DNA of 64,000 nucleotides from Rhodoferax sp. (GCF_010365055.1 NZ_JAAFHA010000006.1:1-64000), one strand, 5' to 3'; positions 32,459 through 42,016 are shown, counted from the stretch's first letter. Numbers and translations: made by a program. Notes: generated by a model not told the origin, from the letters alone.

Positions 32459-34656
32459 TCGGGGGCAGCGGCAGCGACACGCTGACGGGTGCCGGTGGCA
32501 ATGACGTGATCGTGGGTGACGGCATCCGGCTGGACAGCCTGATCGGGTCTTATGCGACTTCGTACACCAGCGAGTTCGATGGCGCCAGCCATCGTGCGCT
32601 CGGCTTTATCGGCCACAACGGCCTGCTCGACCAAGTGGGCCCGGGCTTCGACAAGCATTTCACGGAGATGCTCAAGTCTGAAATGTTCAGGAACCTCGAG
32701 CTCGGCGGCAATACCATGACGCCGCTGTCGGGCGGCGGAATCACCGGCGACGGCGGTACCGCCGCCACGGGCGGTGCGAGTGGTTCGGATACTGCCGTGT
32801 TCACCGGTAATTCTGCTGACTACACATTCGCTCTGGTCCAGGTCGCGACCGCAAATCAAGGCGAGATCTCGGCATGGAAGGTCACTGACGATGTCGCTGG
32901 CCGTGACGGCACCGACGTGCTAGTCGGCATTGAGCGTGCCAGATTTTCCAATGGAGACTTCAACCTGGCCGCCGTGGCATCGTCGAATGCAACGCCAGTC
33001 ATCACTTCCAACGGGGGCGCGGCCGCTGCAGCGATCACCGTCGCCGAGAACACCAGCGCCGTGACCACGGTCACCGCCACCGATGCGAATGTTGCCGATA
33101 CGCTGACCTATTCGATCGACGGCGGTGCTGATGCGGCCCTGTTCACGATCAACGCCGCCGGCGTGCTGAGCTTGAACGCGGCGCCGAATTTTGAAGCTCC
33201 GACGGACGCTGGAGCGAACAGAGTCTATGACGTGCTGGTGAAAGTCAGCGATGGCGCCGCCCACGATTTCCAGGCGATCGCCGTGACGGTGCAAAACGTC
33301 GATGAAGCCGCCACAGGATCGGTGAGCATCACCGGCTACAGCAGCCCCCTTGGCACGGTGGCCACGCTCAGCGCGGCCAACACGCTGGCCGATCCGGACG
33401 GCATGAGCAACTTCTCGAAGTACCAGTGGCAGCGCTTCGACGGCAGCAGCTGGGTCAACATTCCGGGTACAGCAGGTAACGGCGCCACGTTGGCGACGAC
33501 CGTGGCGAACACGACCAACGCCACCCTGCGTCTTGCTTCAGCGTACACCGACGTTTTCGGCAACAAGACCTTTGTTTCGGATGAAACGGTGTACATGGGC
33601 AACGCGGTCGCGAACACGATTGTCGCCAGCGCCGGCAGAGATTTCGTGCTGGGCCTGGGCGGTAATGACACGCTGACCGGTGGCGTCGGTGACGACACGG
33701 TGGATGGCGGTGCGGGCAACGACACGCTGCTGGCCACGGTGGGCGACGGCAACGACGCCTACAACGGCGGCTTGGGTATCGACACCTACAACCTGTCCGC
33801 GACGGCGGCGGCTGCCGACGTGAATCTGACAACCGGCCTCGCCTCCAGCCTGGAAACTGGCAGCGATACGCTGGTCGGTATCGAGAACGTGGTGGGCAGC
33901 AGCGGCGCCAACCTCCTGACCGACGCCGTCGGGGCCAATAGCCTCTCCGGCAATGCCGGTGACGACACCTTCGTTCTGCTCGGTGACGACGCCCGCGATG
34001 TGGTCATCGGTGGTGTCGGCAACGACACGGTCGATTACGCGCTTGCCACGGCTGATCTAACCGTCAACCTGAGCACCGCCACTGCGGTGGTGACCGGAAC
34101 CGGTACCACCGCTGCGCTGAGCGATACGGTCAACACCATTGAGAACTTCATCGCCGGCGCAGGCAACGACACCATCACCGGCAGCGCCCTTGGCAACCGG
34201 CTTGTCGGTGGCGCTGGCAATGACATCCTCAGTGGCCTTGCCGGGGCAGACTCCCTGGATGGCGGTGCCGGTTCGGACACCCTCACCGGTGGTGCTGGCG
34301 CGGACATCCTCACTGGCGGATCAGAGGCGGACGTATTTGAATTCAACGTCTACACCGAGTCTGGCAACGGTGCCGCCATGCGGGATCTCATCACCGACTT
34401 CCTGAGCGGGAGCGACATACTGGACTTCGCCGGCATCGACGCCAACACGGTGGCAGCCACAGATCAGGCGTTCACCTTCAATGCCGTGGATGGGGCGGCG
34501 TTCACGGCCGCAGGGCAGTTGATTTTCCACTATGAAGGCTCAGGTTCAAGTGAAATCACGGTGATTGAGGGCAACATCAATGCAGCGCTGGGAACCGATT
34601 TCCAGGTGGCCCTGGTTGGGCACCATGCGTTGGCGGCAACGGACTTCGTGCTCTAG
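32431..34656 (+). CDS. RTX heme peroxidase, C-terminal part (frameshifted)
   Basis: This frame resumes exactly where the upstream one fails: LADANNNWLIGGSGSDTLTG continues the RTX array. It then holds a conserved MIVGDGIRLDSLIG block, a cadherin-like domain (TVAENTSAVTTVTATDANVA ... FEAPTDAG), a second set of RTX nonapeptides (GNDTLTGGVGDDTVDGG and others) and a C-terminal region of serralysin type (SDILDFAGIDAN ... ALAATDFVL) with the type I secretion signal. The first possible start, a GTG at 32506, falls inside a repeat and has no ribosome site, so this is not an independent gene. One lost base near 32420-32434 would join it to the upstream part. Confidence 0.85.
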   Translation: MADANNNWLIGGSGSDTLTGAGGNDVIVGDGIRLDSLIGSYATSYTSEFDGASHRALGFIGHNGLLDQVGPGFDKHFTEMLKSEMFRNLELGGNTMTPLSGGGITGDGGTAATGGASGSDTAVFTGNSADYTFALVQVATANQGEISAWKVTDDVAGRDGTDVLVGIERARFSNGDFNLAAVASSNATPVITSNGGAAAAAITVAENTSAVTTVTATDANVADTLTYSIDGGADAALFTINAAGVLSLNAAPNFEAPTDAGANRVYDVLVKVSDGAAHDFQAIAVTVQNVDEAATGSVSITGYSSPLGTVATLSAANTLADPDGMSNFSKYQWQRFDGSSWVNIPGTAGNGATLATTVANTTNATLRLASAYTDVFGNKTFVSDETVYMGNAVANTIVASAGRDFVLGLGGNDTLTGGVGDDTVDGGAGNDTLLATVGDGNDAYNGGLGIDTYNLSATAAAADVNLTTGLASSLETGSDTLVGIENVVGSSGANLLTDAVGANSLSGNAGDDTFVLLGDDARDVVIGGVGNDTVDYALATADLTVNLSTATAVVTGTGTTAALSDTVNTIENFIAGAGNDTITGSALGNRLVGGAGNDILSGLAGADSLDGGAGSDTLTGGAGADILTGGSEADVFEFNVYTESGNGAAMRDLITDFLSGSDILDFAGIDANTVAATDQAFTFNAVDGAAFTAAGQLIFHYEGSGSSEITVIEGNINAALGTDFQVALVGHHALAATDFVL

Positions 34657-34670
34657 GACCCTTGCCATAA

Positions 34671-34703
34671 CCCCTTGTTGTCTGACTTGCGGACAACAAG
34701 GGG
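34671..34703 (+). terminator. Strong hairpin between RTX gene and secretion genes
   Basis: A perfect 12-bp stem CCCCTTGTTGTC/GACAACAAGGGG with a 9-nt loop lies 14 nt after the RTX stop. No T tract follows, so it may be a partial terminator or 3'-end stabiliser that sets a high ratio of exoprotein to exporter. Confidence 0.6.
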
Positions 34704-34764
34704 GTGACAAGGCTGGCACGTGAAGCCTGCTTGACCGACTCAACCATGACCATAGATCAACATC

Positions 34765-36555
34765 ATGATTTCAAAAATTAACCACTCAAAAAATGAAATT
34801 GCGCAAATCCTGCTTGGTTTCACGGGAACATTCCGGACGGTAGGTGTATTCAGCGCCATTATTAATCTGCTGATGCTGGTGCCCTCCTTATATATGTTGC
34901 AGGTGTATGACCGTGTGCTTTCAAGCCGCAACGAAACAACCTTATGGATGCTCACCGTGATGATGTTGGGCGCCTACCTATTTATCAGCGCGCTGGAATT
35001 TGTGCGCAGCTTTGTCCTGATTCGCCTGGGCGCGCAGTTGGACATGAAATTGAACAAGCGGATCTATACCGCGGCCTTTGAGCAAAATCTCAAGCGCACG
35101 GGTGGCAATGCGGGGCAAGCCTTGCAGGATCTTGCCAATATTCGTCAGTTTCTGACCGGCAATGGCGTTTTCGCATTTTTCGATGCACCCTGGTTTCCCG
35201 TTTATTTACTGGTGATATTTTTATTTAATACTTATTTGGGTCTTTTTGCGCTGATCGGCACCATCCTGTTGGTGGCGCTAGCATATGCCAATGAGGTGGT
35301 ATCCAAAAAGCCACTGTCACAAGCCAGCGGCATGCACGTTGCTGCCAGTAATCTGGCGACTAACAATCTACGCAATGCCGAGGTGATAGACGCCATGGGC
35401 ATGCTGCCGAACTTAATGAGCCGGTGGTTCAAACTGCATAGCCGATTCATTCAATTGCAGGCAGAGGCCAGCGAAAAGGCCAGCATCATTGGCGCAGTAA
35501 CCAAGTTTGCCCGCATTTCCATGCAATCTCTTATTCTTGGCTTTGGCGCATTACTGGCTTTGAAAGGCACAATTACACCGGGAATGATGATCGTTGCCTC
35601 TATTTTGATGGGCCGCGCATTAAGTCCAGTTGAACAACTGATTAACGTCTGGAAAAGCTGGAGCAGCTCGCGCAGTGCCTATCAGCGGCTGGTCGAATTA
35701 TTAAGCACCAATCCAACACGCATAACGGGCATGGCTTTGCCAAAACCACTTGGCAGGGTCGAGCTGCAGTCGGTGACCGCAGTGCCCCCCGGCGCCGCAG
35801 AGGCGGCGATCAAGAATCTGAGCTTTACGCTCGCTCCAGGTGATGTATTGGGCGTTATCGGACCCAGTGGGGCTGGAAAATCCACGCTGGCACGGCTACT
35901 GGTCGGTGTCTGGCCGGCAGCCGTGGGCCATGTGCGCCTGGACGGTGCGGATGTTTACCAGTGGAACAAGGATGAGTTGGGCCCCCATATTGGCTATTTG
36001 CCTCAGGATATCGAACTCTTTGGCGGAACCATTAGCGAGAACATCGCGCGTTTTGGCGAGGTCGATGCAGACAAAGTAGTGCTGGCTGCCAAACGGGCTG
36101 GCGTGCATGACATGATTCTTCATATGCCCATAGGCTACAACACGCCCTTAGGGGATGGGGGCGCAGGCTTGTCGGGTGGGCAAAAGCAGCGAATCGGGCT
36201 GGCGCGCGCCATGTACGACGACCCTTCTTTGATTGTGCTGGATGAGCCTAACTCAAATCTTGATGATGTCGGTGAAAAAGCGCTCTTGGCGGCCATTGCC
36301 GATTTGCAACAGCGCGGCAAAACCATTGTGATGATCACTCACCGTAATAGTGCGATTGGCGTCACCAATAAGCTATTGCTCTTGACCGATGGGCTGGCGC
36401 AAATGTTTGGACCCAGTGCTGAGGTGTTAGCCGAGCTGGACAAAGTTACTCAGCAACATATTCATAAATTCCATAAACCGGGGGCGCCAGCGCATGTAAA
36501 AGCCGTCGCTGTGACACATGAAGCTACGAAGCGTGCGGCAGAAGCCGCGGCGTAA
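34765..36555 (+). CDS. Type I secretion permease/ATPase (PrtD-like)
   Basis: This ABC exporter of 596 residues has an N-terminal transmembrane domain (hydrophobic segments within about 20-310) and a C-terminal ATPase with Walker A GPSGAGKST, signature LSGGQKQRIGLARAM, Walker B LIVLDEPNSNLDD and the switch His in MITHRN. There is no C39 peptidase domain, as expected for exporters of RTX proteins with uncleaved C-terminal signals. The gene is noticeably more AT-rich than the RTX gene. It is followed at 11 nt by the membrane-fusion protein. No TolC-type outer-membrane gene is present locally. Confidence 0.93.
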   Translation: MISKINHSKNEIAQILLGFTGTFRTVGVFSAIINLLMLVPSLYMLQVYDRVLSSRNETTLWMLTVMMLGAYLFISALEFVRSFVLIRLGAQLDMKLNKRIYTAAFEQNLKRTGGNAGQALQDLANIRQFLTGNGVFAFFDAPWFPVYLLVIFLFNTYLGLFALIGTILLVALAYANEVVSKKPLSQASGMHVAASNLATNNLRNAEVIDAMGMLPNLMSRWFKLHSRFIQLQAEASEKASIIGAVTKFARISMQSLILGFGALLALKGTITPGMMIVASILMGRALSPVEQLINVWKSWSSSRSAYQRLVELLSTNPTRITGMALPKPLGRVELQSVTAVPPGAAEAAIKNLSFTLAPGDVLGVIGPSGAGKSTLARLLVGVWPAAVGHVRLDGADVYQWNKDELGPHIGYLPQDIELFGGTISENIARFGEVDADKVVLAAKRAGVHDMILHMPIGYNTPLGDGGAGLSGGQKQRIGLARAMYDDPSLIVLDEPNSNLDDVGEKALLAAIADLQQRGKTIVMITHRNSAIGVTNKLLLLTDGLAQMFGPSAEVLAELDKVTQQHIHKFHKPGAPAHVKAVAVTHEATKRAAEAAA

Positions 36556-36566
36556 GAACGGGAGGC

Positions 36567-37922
36567 ATGATGAGTACCGCAAGCAATCAAGTGGCCGTGA
36601 CCGAAATCCTTTTCGACAAAAGCACCGACGATGAGGTCAACACCGATGCCACATGGCATGCCCGTTTAGGCTGGTGGATTGTCGTGGGCGGCATCGGTGG
36701 TTTCCTGACGTGGGCGTCATTGGCTCCGCTGGACAAGGGCGTGCCTCTCAGCGGCACGGTCACTGTTGAAACCAATAAAAAGGCAATCCAGCATGCAACC
36801 GGCGGCACAGTTGAAGCGATATTGGTTAAAGAAGGGGATGTCGTCAAGGCGGGTGATGCCCTGGTGCGCATGAACAACGTGCAAGCCAGCGCAGACGCTG
36901 AAATGGCACGCGTGCAGTATTTTGTTGCACGTACCGCAGAAGCACGGCTGCTTGCCGAGGGTGAGGGGAAGAAAATGATCGAATTTCCTCCCGAGTTGCA
37001 AGGGGTGAAAGATGACCCTCGTGTTGCTCGTAATATCAGTCTGCAACAGCAGTTATTCAACTCACGAACGGCAGCGAAACAAAGCGAACTGGCGTCCATC
37101 AACGAAAACATCGCCGGGCTGTCGCTGCAAAATAAAGGCATGGAGGAATCCAGGGATAACAAACAGCAACAACTTCAGTTTCTCAAAGAGCAACTCGATG
37201 GTTTGCGTGACCTGACAAAAAATGGCTTTGTATCACGCAATCGCTTGCTGGATGTGGAGCAATCTTATGCGCAAGTCAACGCAGCCATATCCGAAGATAT
37301 CGGCAACATAGGCCGTGGGAAGCGACAGATTTCAGAATTAAAATCAAAATATCAACAAGTCATGCAGGAATACCAGAAAGAGGTGAGAACACAATTATCC
37401 GAGGTGCAAAAAGAAGCCAATTCACTGGCCAATCGTCTATCTGGTCTTGACTACAATTTGGATAATGTTCTGGTAAAGGCGCCGGTGAGTGGCACCGTCA
37501 TTGGTCTAAATGTATTCACTCATGGCGCCGTCATTGCCCCTGGCTTTAAGATAATGGATATTGTCCCCAGTGATGATCCATTGGTAGTTGAGGGTCGGCT
37601 ACCGGTGCAACTGATTGATAAAATGGGCGCCAATCTGGATGTCGAACTGATATTCTCCGCATTCAATCAAAACAAAACCCCTCATATCCCAGGCGTTGTT
37701 ACGCAAGTCTCGGCGGATCGCTTGGTAGACGAAAAAACGGGTGAACCCTATTACAAGCTTTTAGCCAAAGCCACACCAGAAGGTATGAAGAAAATCACAA
37801 ACTTGAAGATTCGTGCGGGCATGCCGGTTGATTTGTTTGTCAAAACAGGCGAGCGTACGTTGATGAACTATTTACTGAAACCTATCGTTGATCACTTGAA
37901 AATGTCGATGACGGAGGAGTGA
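36567..37922 (+). CDS. HlyD-family membrane fusion protein
   Basis: The 451-residue protein has a short cytoplasmic N-terminus, one membrane segment (LGWWIVVGGIGGFLTWASLAPL), a lipoyl-like half (GTVEAILVKEGDVVKAGDAL), a long periplasmic coiled coil and the HlyD signature region (APVSGTVIGLNVFTHGAVIA ... VDLFVKTGERT) near the C-terminus. It bridges the inner-membrane ABC exporter to an outer-membrane TolC. There are two adjacent ATGs; the second, at 36570, sits at a better distance from GGGAGG. It completes the type I system for the RTX peroxidase. Confidence 0.93.
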   Translation: MMSTASNQVAVTEILFDKSTDDEVNTDATWHARLGWWIVVGGIGGFLTWASLAPLDKGVPLSGTVTVETNKKAIQHATGGTVEAILVKEGDVVKAGDALVRMNNVQASADAEMARVQYFVARTAEARLLAEGEGKKMIEFPPELQGVKDDPRVARNISLQQQLFNSRTAAKQSELASINENIAGLSLQNKGMEESRDNKQQQLQFLKEQLDGLRDLTKNGFVSRNRLLDVEQSYAQVNAAISEDIGNIGRGKRQISELKSKYQQVMQEYQKEVRTQLSEVQKEANSLANRLSGLDYNLDNVLVKAPVSGTVIGLNVFTHGAVIAPGFKIMDIVPSDDPLVVEGRLPVQLIDKMGANLDVELIFSAFNQNKTPHIPGVVTQVSADRLVDEKTGEPYYKLLAKATPEGMKKITNLKIRAGMPVDLFVKTGERTLMNYLLKPIVDHLKMSMTEE

Positions 37923-37950
37923 CAAAGGGCAAGGCGGCTTCGTGTCGGTG

Positions 37951-38700
37951 TTAGACAGGAACGGGACCGTACCCTGAGGCCATACCGCCAGCCCTACACA
38001 GCGAAGTCATAAGGTACCCGGAGTCACACTCGAGACACGACATTGGCGTAGGCCGTTTGACCAGGCCCAAGGCAATGGCCACCATCGTCAGTTCGACGGC
38101 GTTGCGCAAGCCGAGCTTGTTCATCAAGCTGGCGCGGTGCTTCTCGACGGTTTTCGGACTCAGACTGAGGATTTCGGCGGCGCCACTGTTAGTGCGCCCT
38201 TCGGCGATCAGTTGAAGGATGCTGAGCTCCCGTTGGGTGAGCTTTTCCAGCGCGGACGGATTCGCATGGGCGTGCTCAGGATGCAACAATCCTTCCACGA
38301 CATTGCCCGAGACATCCGGGCTGAGGTACTTCTTGCCCGTCGCCACGCAGCGCGTGCACATCAGCAACTCCTCGAAGGTGGCGTCTTTGAGCACATAGCC
38401 GTCAGCACCAGCGCGCAGTGCGGCGCGCACGTAGTCATGGGTCCTGAAGGCGGTCAGCATCAGCACCTTGACCTGCAGCTGGCGCCGCTTGATCTGCGCC
38501 ACGGTGTCGAGTCCGTTGACACCAGCCTGAATGATGTCCATCACGATCACATCGGGCTCCATACTCAACGACGCCTGAATGGCCTCCTTGCCCCCGCGCA
38601 GATCGCCGACGACCGACAAGTCAGGCTGCGTCGAAAGCAGCGCGGCCAGGCCTTTGCGGAACAGGATGTTGTCGTCAACGAGAAGAATTCGAATGCTCAT
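37951..38700 (-). CDS. NarL/FixJ-type response regulator
   Basis: The protein of 249 residues has a receiver domain (1-120; acidic pair in LLVDDN, phospho-Asp in DVIVMDIIQAG, Lys in YVLKDA) and a LuxR-type HTH (about 150-205; LTQRELSILQLIAEGRTNSG, LSPKTVEKHRASLMNKLGL). About 35 residues follow the HTH, with two Cys (SCLECDS), an unusual tail. No histidine kinase is adjacent, so it is an orphan. It converges with the secretion genes and could regulate them, but nothing in the sequence proves this. Confidence 0.9.
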   Translation of the reverse strand: MSIRILLVDDNILFRKGLAALLSTQPDLSVVGDLRGGKEAIQASLSMEPDVIVMDIIQAGVNGLDTVAQIKRRQLQVKVLMLTAFRTHDYVRAALRAGADGYVLKDATFEELLMCTRCVATGKKYLSPDVSGNVVEGLLHPEHAHANPSALEKLTQRELSILQLIAEGRTNSGAAEILSLSPKTVEKHRASLMNKLGLRNAVELTMVAIALGLVKRPTPMSCLECDSGYLMTSLCRAGGMASGYGPVPV

Positions 38701-39269
38701 GATCGAATCCCTGACACAGGAGATGCAGTGAATATCGGTTTGCCACCGCCTGGCTCACCGCGGCAGCGTCTGCCCCCGACGTCTAGCGTCTTCGGTCCGT
38801 TAGGAAGGCGCCCAAATTTACCTTTCATCAGCATTCTCGGGTGCCGACTCAGAGGGCCGAAGATGTGACATTGACGCTTTCCTTGGAGCGTACTGTTCAT
38901 TCATGTTCACGGTGAAGGAAAGCATAGGCTTCCTTTCAAAGTATGTCGTCCGATCGAAGAAATATTTGATGACGAACGTGCAAATATGGACCGTCAAACT
39001 GTCCTCAATGTCTTTAATTGTTTTTGCATCTGTCTGCATAATATTTTTCTTGCTTTTCGCATTGAATGAATTCAAAGCCGCCTATATGACGCTAGCGTAG
39101 CCTAGTGCCTTCTTGCGACTAACTTGCAGGGTATGAGTGCGGCAAATGGCGCCGTTGATTATTCGCAATTCGGCGATGAATCGTGATCGAAGGGGAGTAG
39201 ATGCCCCAGACATCCAACCAGCCATCAATGACTCGGAATGGTGTCTCCACACGGCCGTAGCCACAGCAG
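38701..39269. other. AT-rich stretch without a supported gene
   Basis: This holds the promoter of the response regulator at its left end and then about 250 nt of clearly lower GC (38890-39110). A short hydrophobic frame (38903-39100, one membrane segment) lacks a ribosome site and is not called. Confidence 0.4.
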
Positions 39270-39720
39270 CGTTCACCTCTTGTCCAAGTTCACGGAGCGC
39301 GATTTGCACTGCTGCTGCAAAGCGGCACCTGCCGTGACTTCGCAACCCTGATGATCGATGCGTTCGCCATCTTGGCTATGCCGCCCGCTTCGTCTCGGGC
39401 CACTTGTACACGTCCAGACTCGACAGCGGCACGCAGCGCGCCATCAGCGCCGATCCGGACCCACGCCGTGCTGCAGGTCTGCCACTCAGGGGCGTGCTGG
39501 ATTCCATTCGACCCTACCAACAACCTGGTGGGCGGGACAGACCTGATCCGTGTGGGCGTGGCGCGACACGCCCGCCCGGCGTCCCCGATCAGCGACTCAT
39601 GGACCGGCGCACCCGGTGCCTACCTCGGCATGGAAGTCGATGTGCAGGCACGCAAACGGGCCGTCTGGACCCGCGCCCCCGCACTAGCCAATGACTGCAA
39701 GGGTCAAACCGCGGCAAATC
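39270..39720 (+). pseudogene. Transglutaminase-like protein relic
   Basis: Joined across frame breaks, the plus strand reads SGTCRDFATLMIDAFAIL, then YAARFVSGHLYTSRLDSG, then QVCHSGACWIPFDPTNNLVG and GTDLIRVGVARHARPAS, ending SWTGAPGAYLGMEVDV. This is the C-terminal half of the bacterial transglutaminase-like family (catalytic Cys in GTCRDFA; the His-Asp region is HAVLQVCHSGACW with the expected W lost). The N-terminal half is absent or unrecognisable. The 3' end runs into the convergent glutaredoxin-like gene. Confidence 0.75.
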
Positions 39721-40096
39721 GACCCTGCAGGTAGCTGATGATCGCGCCCGATTCATACAGCCACTGGCTGCTGCCGGACGCATCGGTGATTTTCAGGCAG
39801 GGCACCTTGACCTGTCCGCCTGCACGCCCTAACTCCTCGCGATTTTTGACGTCATGCTGCGCGTCCCGTCGTTCAATGTCCAGAGACAAACGCCGCATTT
39901 CCTGGCGCACCTTGATGCAAAAGGGACAGGTCGTGAATTGGTACAAAGCCAGACTGCGACACTCCTGATCGACCAGCGCCTGTGCTTCGGGCGGACGCAC
40001 CAGTCCAACCGGACGGCTCAGTCGTTCGCGCAGCAGCATCACGGGGCCAAGCACCAGCCGCAGGGTCTTAAAAAAAGTTCTGATAATAAATTTCAT
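39704..40096 (-). CDS. Glutaredoxin/GST N-domain protein
   Basis: The 130-residue protein has a short N-terminal amphipathic segment (about 1-45), then a thioredoxin-fold domain with CPFC in YQFTTCPFCIKVRQEM, the cis-Pro in GQVKVPCLKI and the glutathione-binding ESGAIISYL. It is likely a glutathione-dependent thiol oxidoreductase in the cytoplasm or at the membrane. It is divergent from the isocitrate dehydrogenase gene, with 101 nt between them. Confidence 0.85.
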   Translation of the reverse strand: MKFIIRTFFKTLRLVLGPVMLLRERLSRPVGLVRPPEAQALVDQECRSLALYQFTTCPFCIKVRQEMRRLSLDIERRDAQHDVKNREELGRAGGQVKVPCLKITDASGSSQWLYESGAIISYLQGRFAAV

Positions 40097-40197
40097 AGGC
40101 CATAGAGAGTGTTCGCTTGAGCATAACGTACGCGTTCGACCGCTTGATCGGCGCCGCCGGATAATTGTGGAAATTCAACTCTTTGAGAGGCCCGCAC

Positions 40198-41229
40198 ATG
40201 TCAAACCCCATTCCCGCTACCTTGATCCCCGGCGACGGCATCGGCCCCGAAATCGTCGACGCGACACTGGCAGCGCTCGATGCGCTGCAGGCCCCCTTTG
40301 TTTGGGACCGCCAGATCGCCGGCCTGGGCGGCATTCAGGCCGCGGGCGACCCGCTGCCAGCCGCCACGCTTGACAGCATCCGGCGCACGCGTCTGGCGCT
40401 CAAGGGCCCGCTGGAGACGCCGTCGGGCGGCGGCTACCGCTCGTCAAACGTGCGACTGCGGGAAGAGTTCCAGCTCTACGCCAACCTGCGCCCAGCGAAG
40501 ACCATCATCCCGGGCGGACGTTTCGACAAGATCGATCTGGTGGTGGTGCGCGAGAACCTCGAAGGTCTGTACATCGGTCACGAAACCTACATTCCGATCG
40601 ACGGTGATCCGCATGCCGTGGCCATGGCCACCGGCATCAATACCCGAACCGGCAGCCGCCGCCTGCTGGAATACGCGTTTGAACATGCCATCGCAACCGG
40701 TCGCAAGAAAGTCACGATCGTGCACAAGGCCAACATCATGAAGGCACTGACTGGGCTCTTTCTGGAAACCGGTCTGGAACTGTACGAGCGCAAGTACAAG
40801 GGCCGCTTTGAACTCGATGCCGTCATCATTGATGCTTGCGCCATGAAACTCGTCATCAATCCCTGGCAGTTCGACATGCTGGTCACCACCAACCTGTTCG
40901 GCGACATCCTGTCCGACCTGGTGGCCGGTCTGGTCGGCGGCCTGGGCATGACGCCGGGTGCCAACATCGGCGTCGATGCGGCGATCTTCGAGGCGGTGCA
41001 TGGCTCGGCCCCGGACATCGCGGGCAAGGGCATTGCCAACCCTATTGCCCTGATGCTGGCCGCCGCCATGATGCTCGATCACTGCAAATTGCCCGAGTTG
41101 GCCACGCGGCTTCGCCAAGCTATTGATGACACGCTGAACATCGACAAGGTGCGCACCGGCGACCTGGGTGGCACGGCGGGAACGGCCGCGTTCACCAAGG
41201 CGCTGGTCAGCCGGATCGCGAACAACTGA
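40198..41229 (+). CDS. NAD-type isocitrate dehydrogenase
   Basis: This protein of 343 residues belongs to the beta-decarboxylating dehydrogenase family. It shows TLIPGDGIGPEIVDATLAAL, the substrate loop GGGYRSSNVRLREEFQLYAN, the YIG segment of the active site, KANIMK and the signature NLFGDILSDLVAGLVGGLGM. Ser and Asn in SSNVRLR indicate isocitrate as substrate rather than isopropylmalate, and the length and C-terminus favour the NAD-dependent type. The ATG at 40198 has GAGAGG upstream; a GTG at 40165 is open but unlikely. Confidence 0.9.
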   Translation: MSNPIPATLIPGDGIGPEIVDATLAALDALQAPFVWDRQIAGLGGIQAAGDPLPAATLDSIRRTRLALKGPLETPSGGGYRSSNVRLREEFQLYANLRPAKTIIPGGRFDKIDLVVVRENLEGLYIGHETYIPIDGDPHAVAMATGINTRTGSRRLLEYAFEHAIATGRKKVTIVHKANIMKALTGLFLETGLELYERKYKGRFELDAVIIDACAMKLVINPWQFDMLVTTNLFGDILSDLVAGLVGGLGMTPGANIGVDAAIFEAVHGSAPDIAGKGIANPIALMLAAAMMLDHCKLPELATRLRQAIDDTLNIDKVRTGDLGGTAGTAAFTKALVSRIANN

Positions 41230-41296
41230 ACGACCGCGTTGATGCGGACAGGCGCCTCGGCCTGATAGACATCCAGGTTACCGTCTCAATGCGTCC

Positions 41297-41302
41297 TATA
41301 CT
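41297..41302 (+). promoter_or_regulatory. Possible -10 box of a leaderless TetR transcript
   Basis: TATACT ends 6 nt before the regulator ATG at 41309, so a transcript from it would start at or next to the start codon. No -35 of good spacing is visible, and no Shine-Dalgarno is present. Confidence 0.35.
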
Positions 41303-41308
41303 TTAGGT

Positions 41309-42016
41309 ATGAACCAATCAGTACATTTGCTGCCCAAAAAGGCTGAGGGATCCAAGCCGGTCAAGGCCGTCAAAGCGCCACTGGCCTTGCGTGTGCCCAC
41401 TCGCACCAACGACCCGGATCGCACCATGGCCGGCATTCTGGAAGTGGCCACGGTGGAGTTTGGCGAGAAGGGCTTGGACGGCGCCCGCATCGACAAGATC
41501 GCCGCGGCCACCCAGACCAGCAAACGCATGATTTACTACTACTTTGGCAGCAAAGAGGGCTTGTACCGTGCTGTGCTGGAAGATGTTTACCGGCGCATGC
41601 GCGCCATCGAGTCGAGCTTGCATCTGTCCGATTTGCCGCCGATCGAAGCGCTGCAAAAACTGATTGGCTTCACTTTCGACCATCACCACAGCAACGAGAA
41701 TTTCATTCGATTGGTAATGTCCGAAAACATACAGCGCGGTGCCTATCTGGCGCAGAGCAAAAGTATTCAGGATTTGAATGTGCCGGCCATTGCCGCCATT
41801 GCCGACCTGTACAACCGGGGTATCGCGGCCGGGGTATTTCGTGCGGGCCTCGACCCGGTCGACATTCATGCGTCCATTTCAGCGCTGACGTTTTTCAATG
41901 TCTCCAACCAGCACACTTTCGGTCTGATTTTCAATCGGGACCCGGCTTCACCCCAAGCCATTGCAGCACGGCGCGCCAGCATCGGTGACATGGTGCTGCG
42001 CTTCATGTTGGCCTGA
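41309..42016 (+). CDS. TetR/AcrR family regulator
   Basis: The protein of 235 residues has an unusual basic, Pro/Ala-rich N-terminal arm of about 35 residues, then a TetR HTH (GILEVATVEFGEKGLDGARI, TSKRMIYYYFGSKEGLY) and an all-helical ligand domain. It immediately precedes and reads toward the TRAP transporter genes. A near-perfect palindrome with core AACTAGTT (42086-42099) in the following gap is a likely operator. I infer that it controls the 42-51 kb uptake and catabolic cluster in response to the imported acid. Confidence 0.9.
   Translation: MNQSVHLLPKKAEGSKPVKAVKAPLALRVPTRTNDPDRTMAGILEVATVEFGEKGLDGARIDKIAAATQTSKRMIYYYFGSKEGLYRAVLEDVYRRMRAIESSLHLSDLPPIEALQKLIGFTFDHHHSNENFIRLVMSENIQRGAYLAQSKSIQDLNVPAIAAIADLYNRGIAAGVFRAGLDPVDIHASISALTFFNVSNQHTFGLIFNRDPASPQAIAARRASIGDMVLRFMLA

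Noticed and set aside
32420-32460. Programmed ribosomal frameshift in the RTX gene
   Set aside because: No slippery heptamer or following pseudoknot is visible; a one-base loss or sequence error explains it more simply.
38903-39100. 65-codon frame with one hydrophobic segment
   Set aside because: It has no ribosome site and lies in an AT-rich gap where such frames arise by chance.
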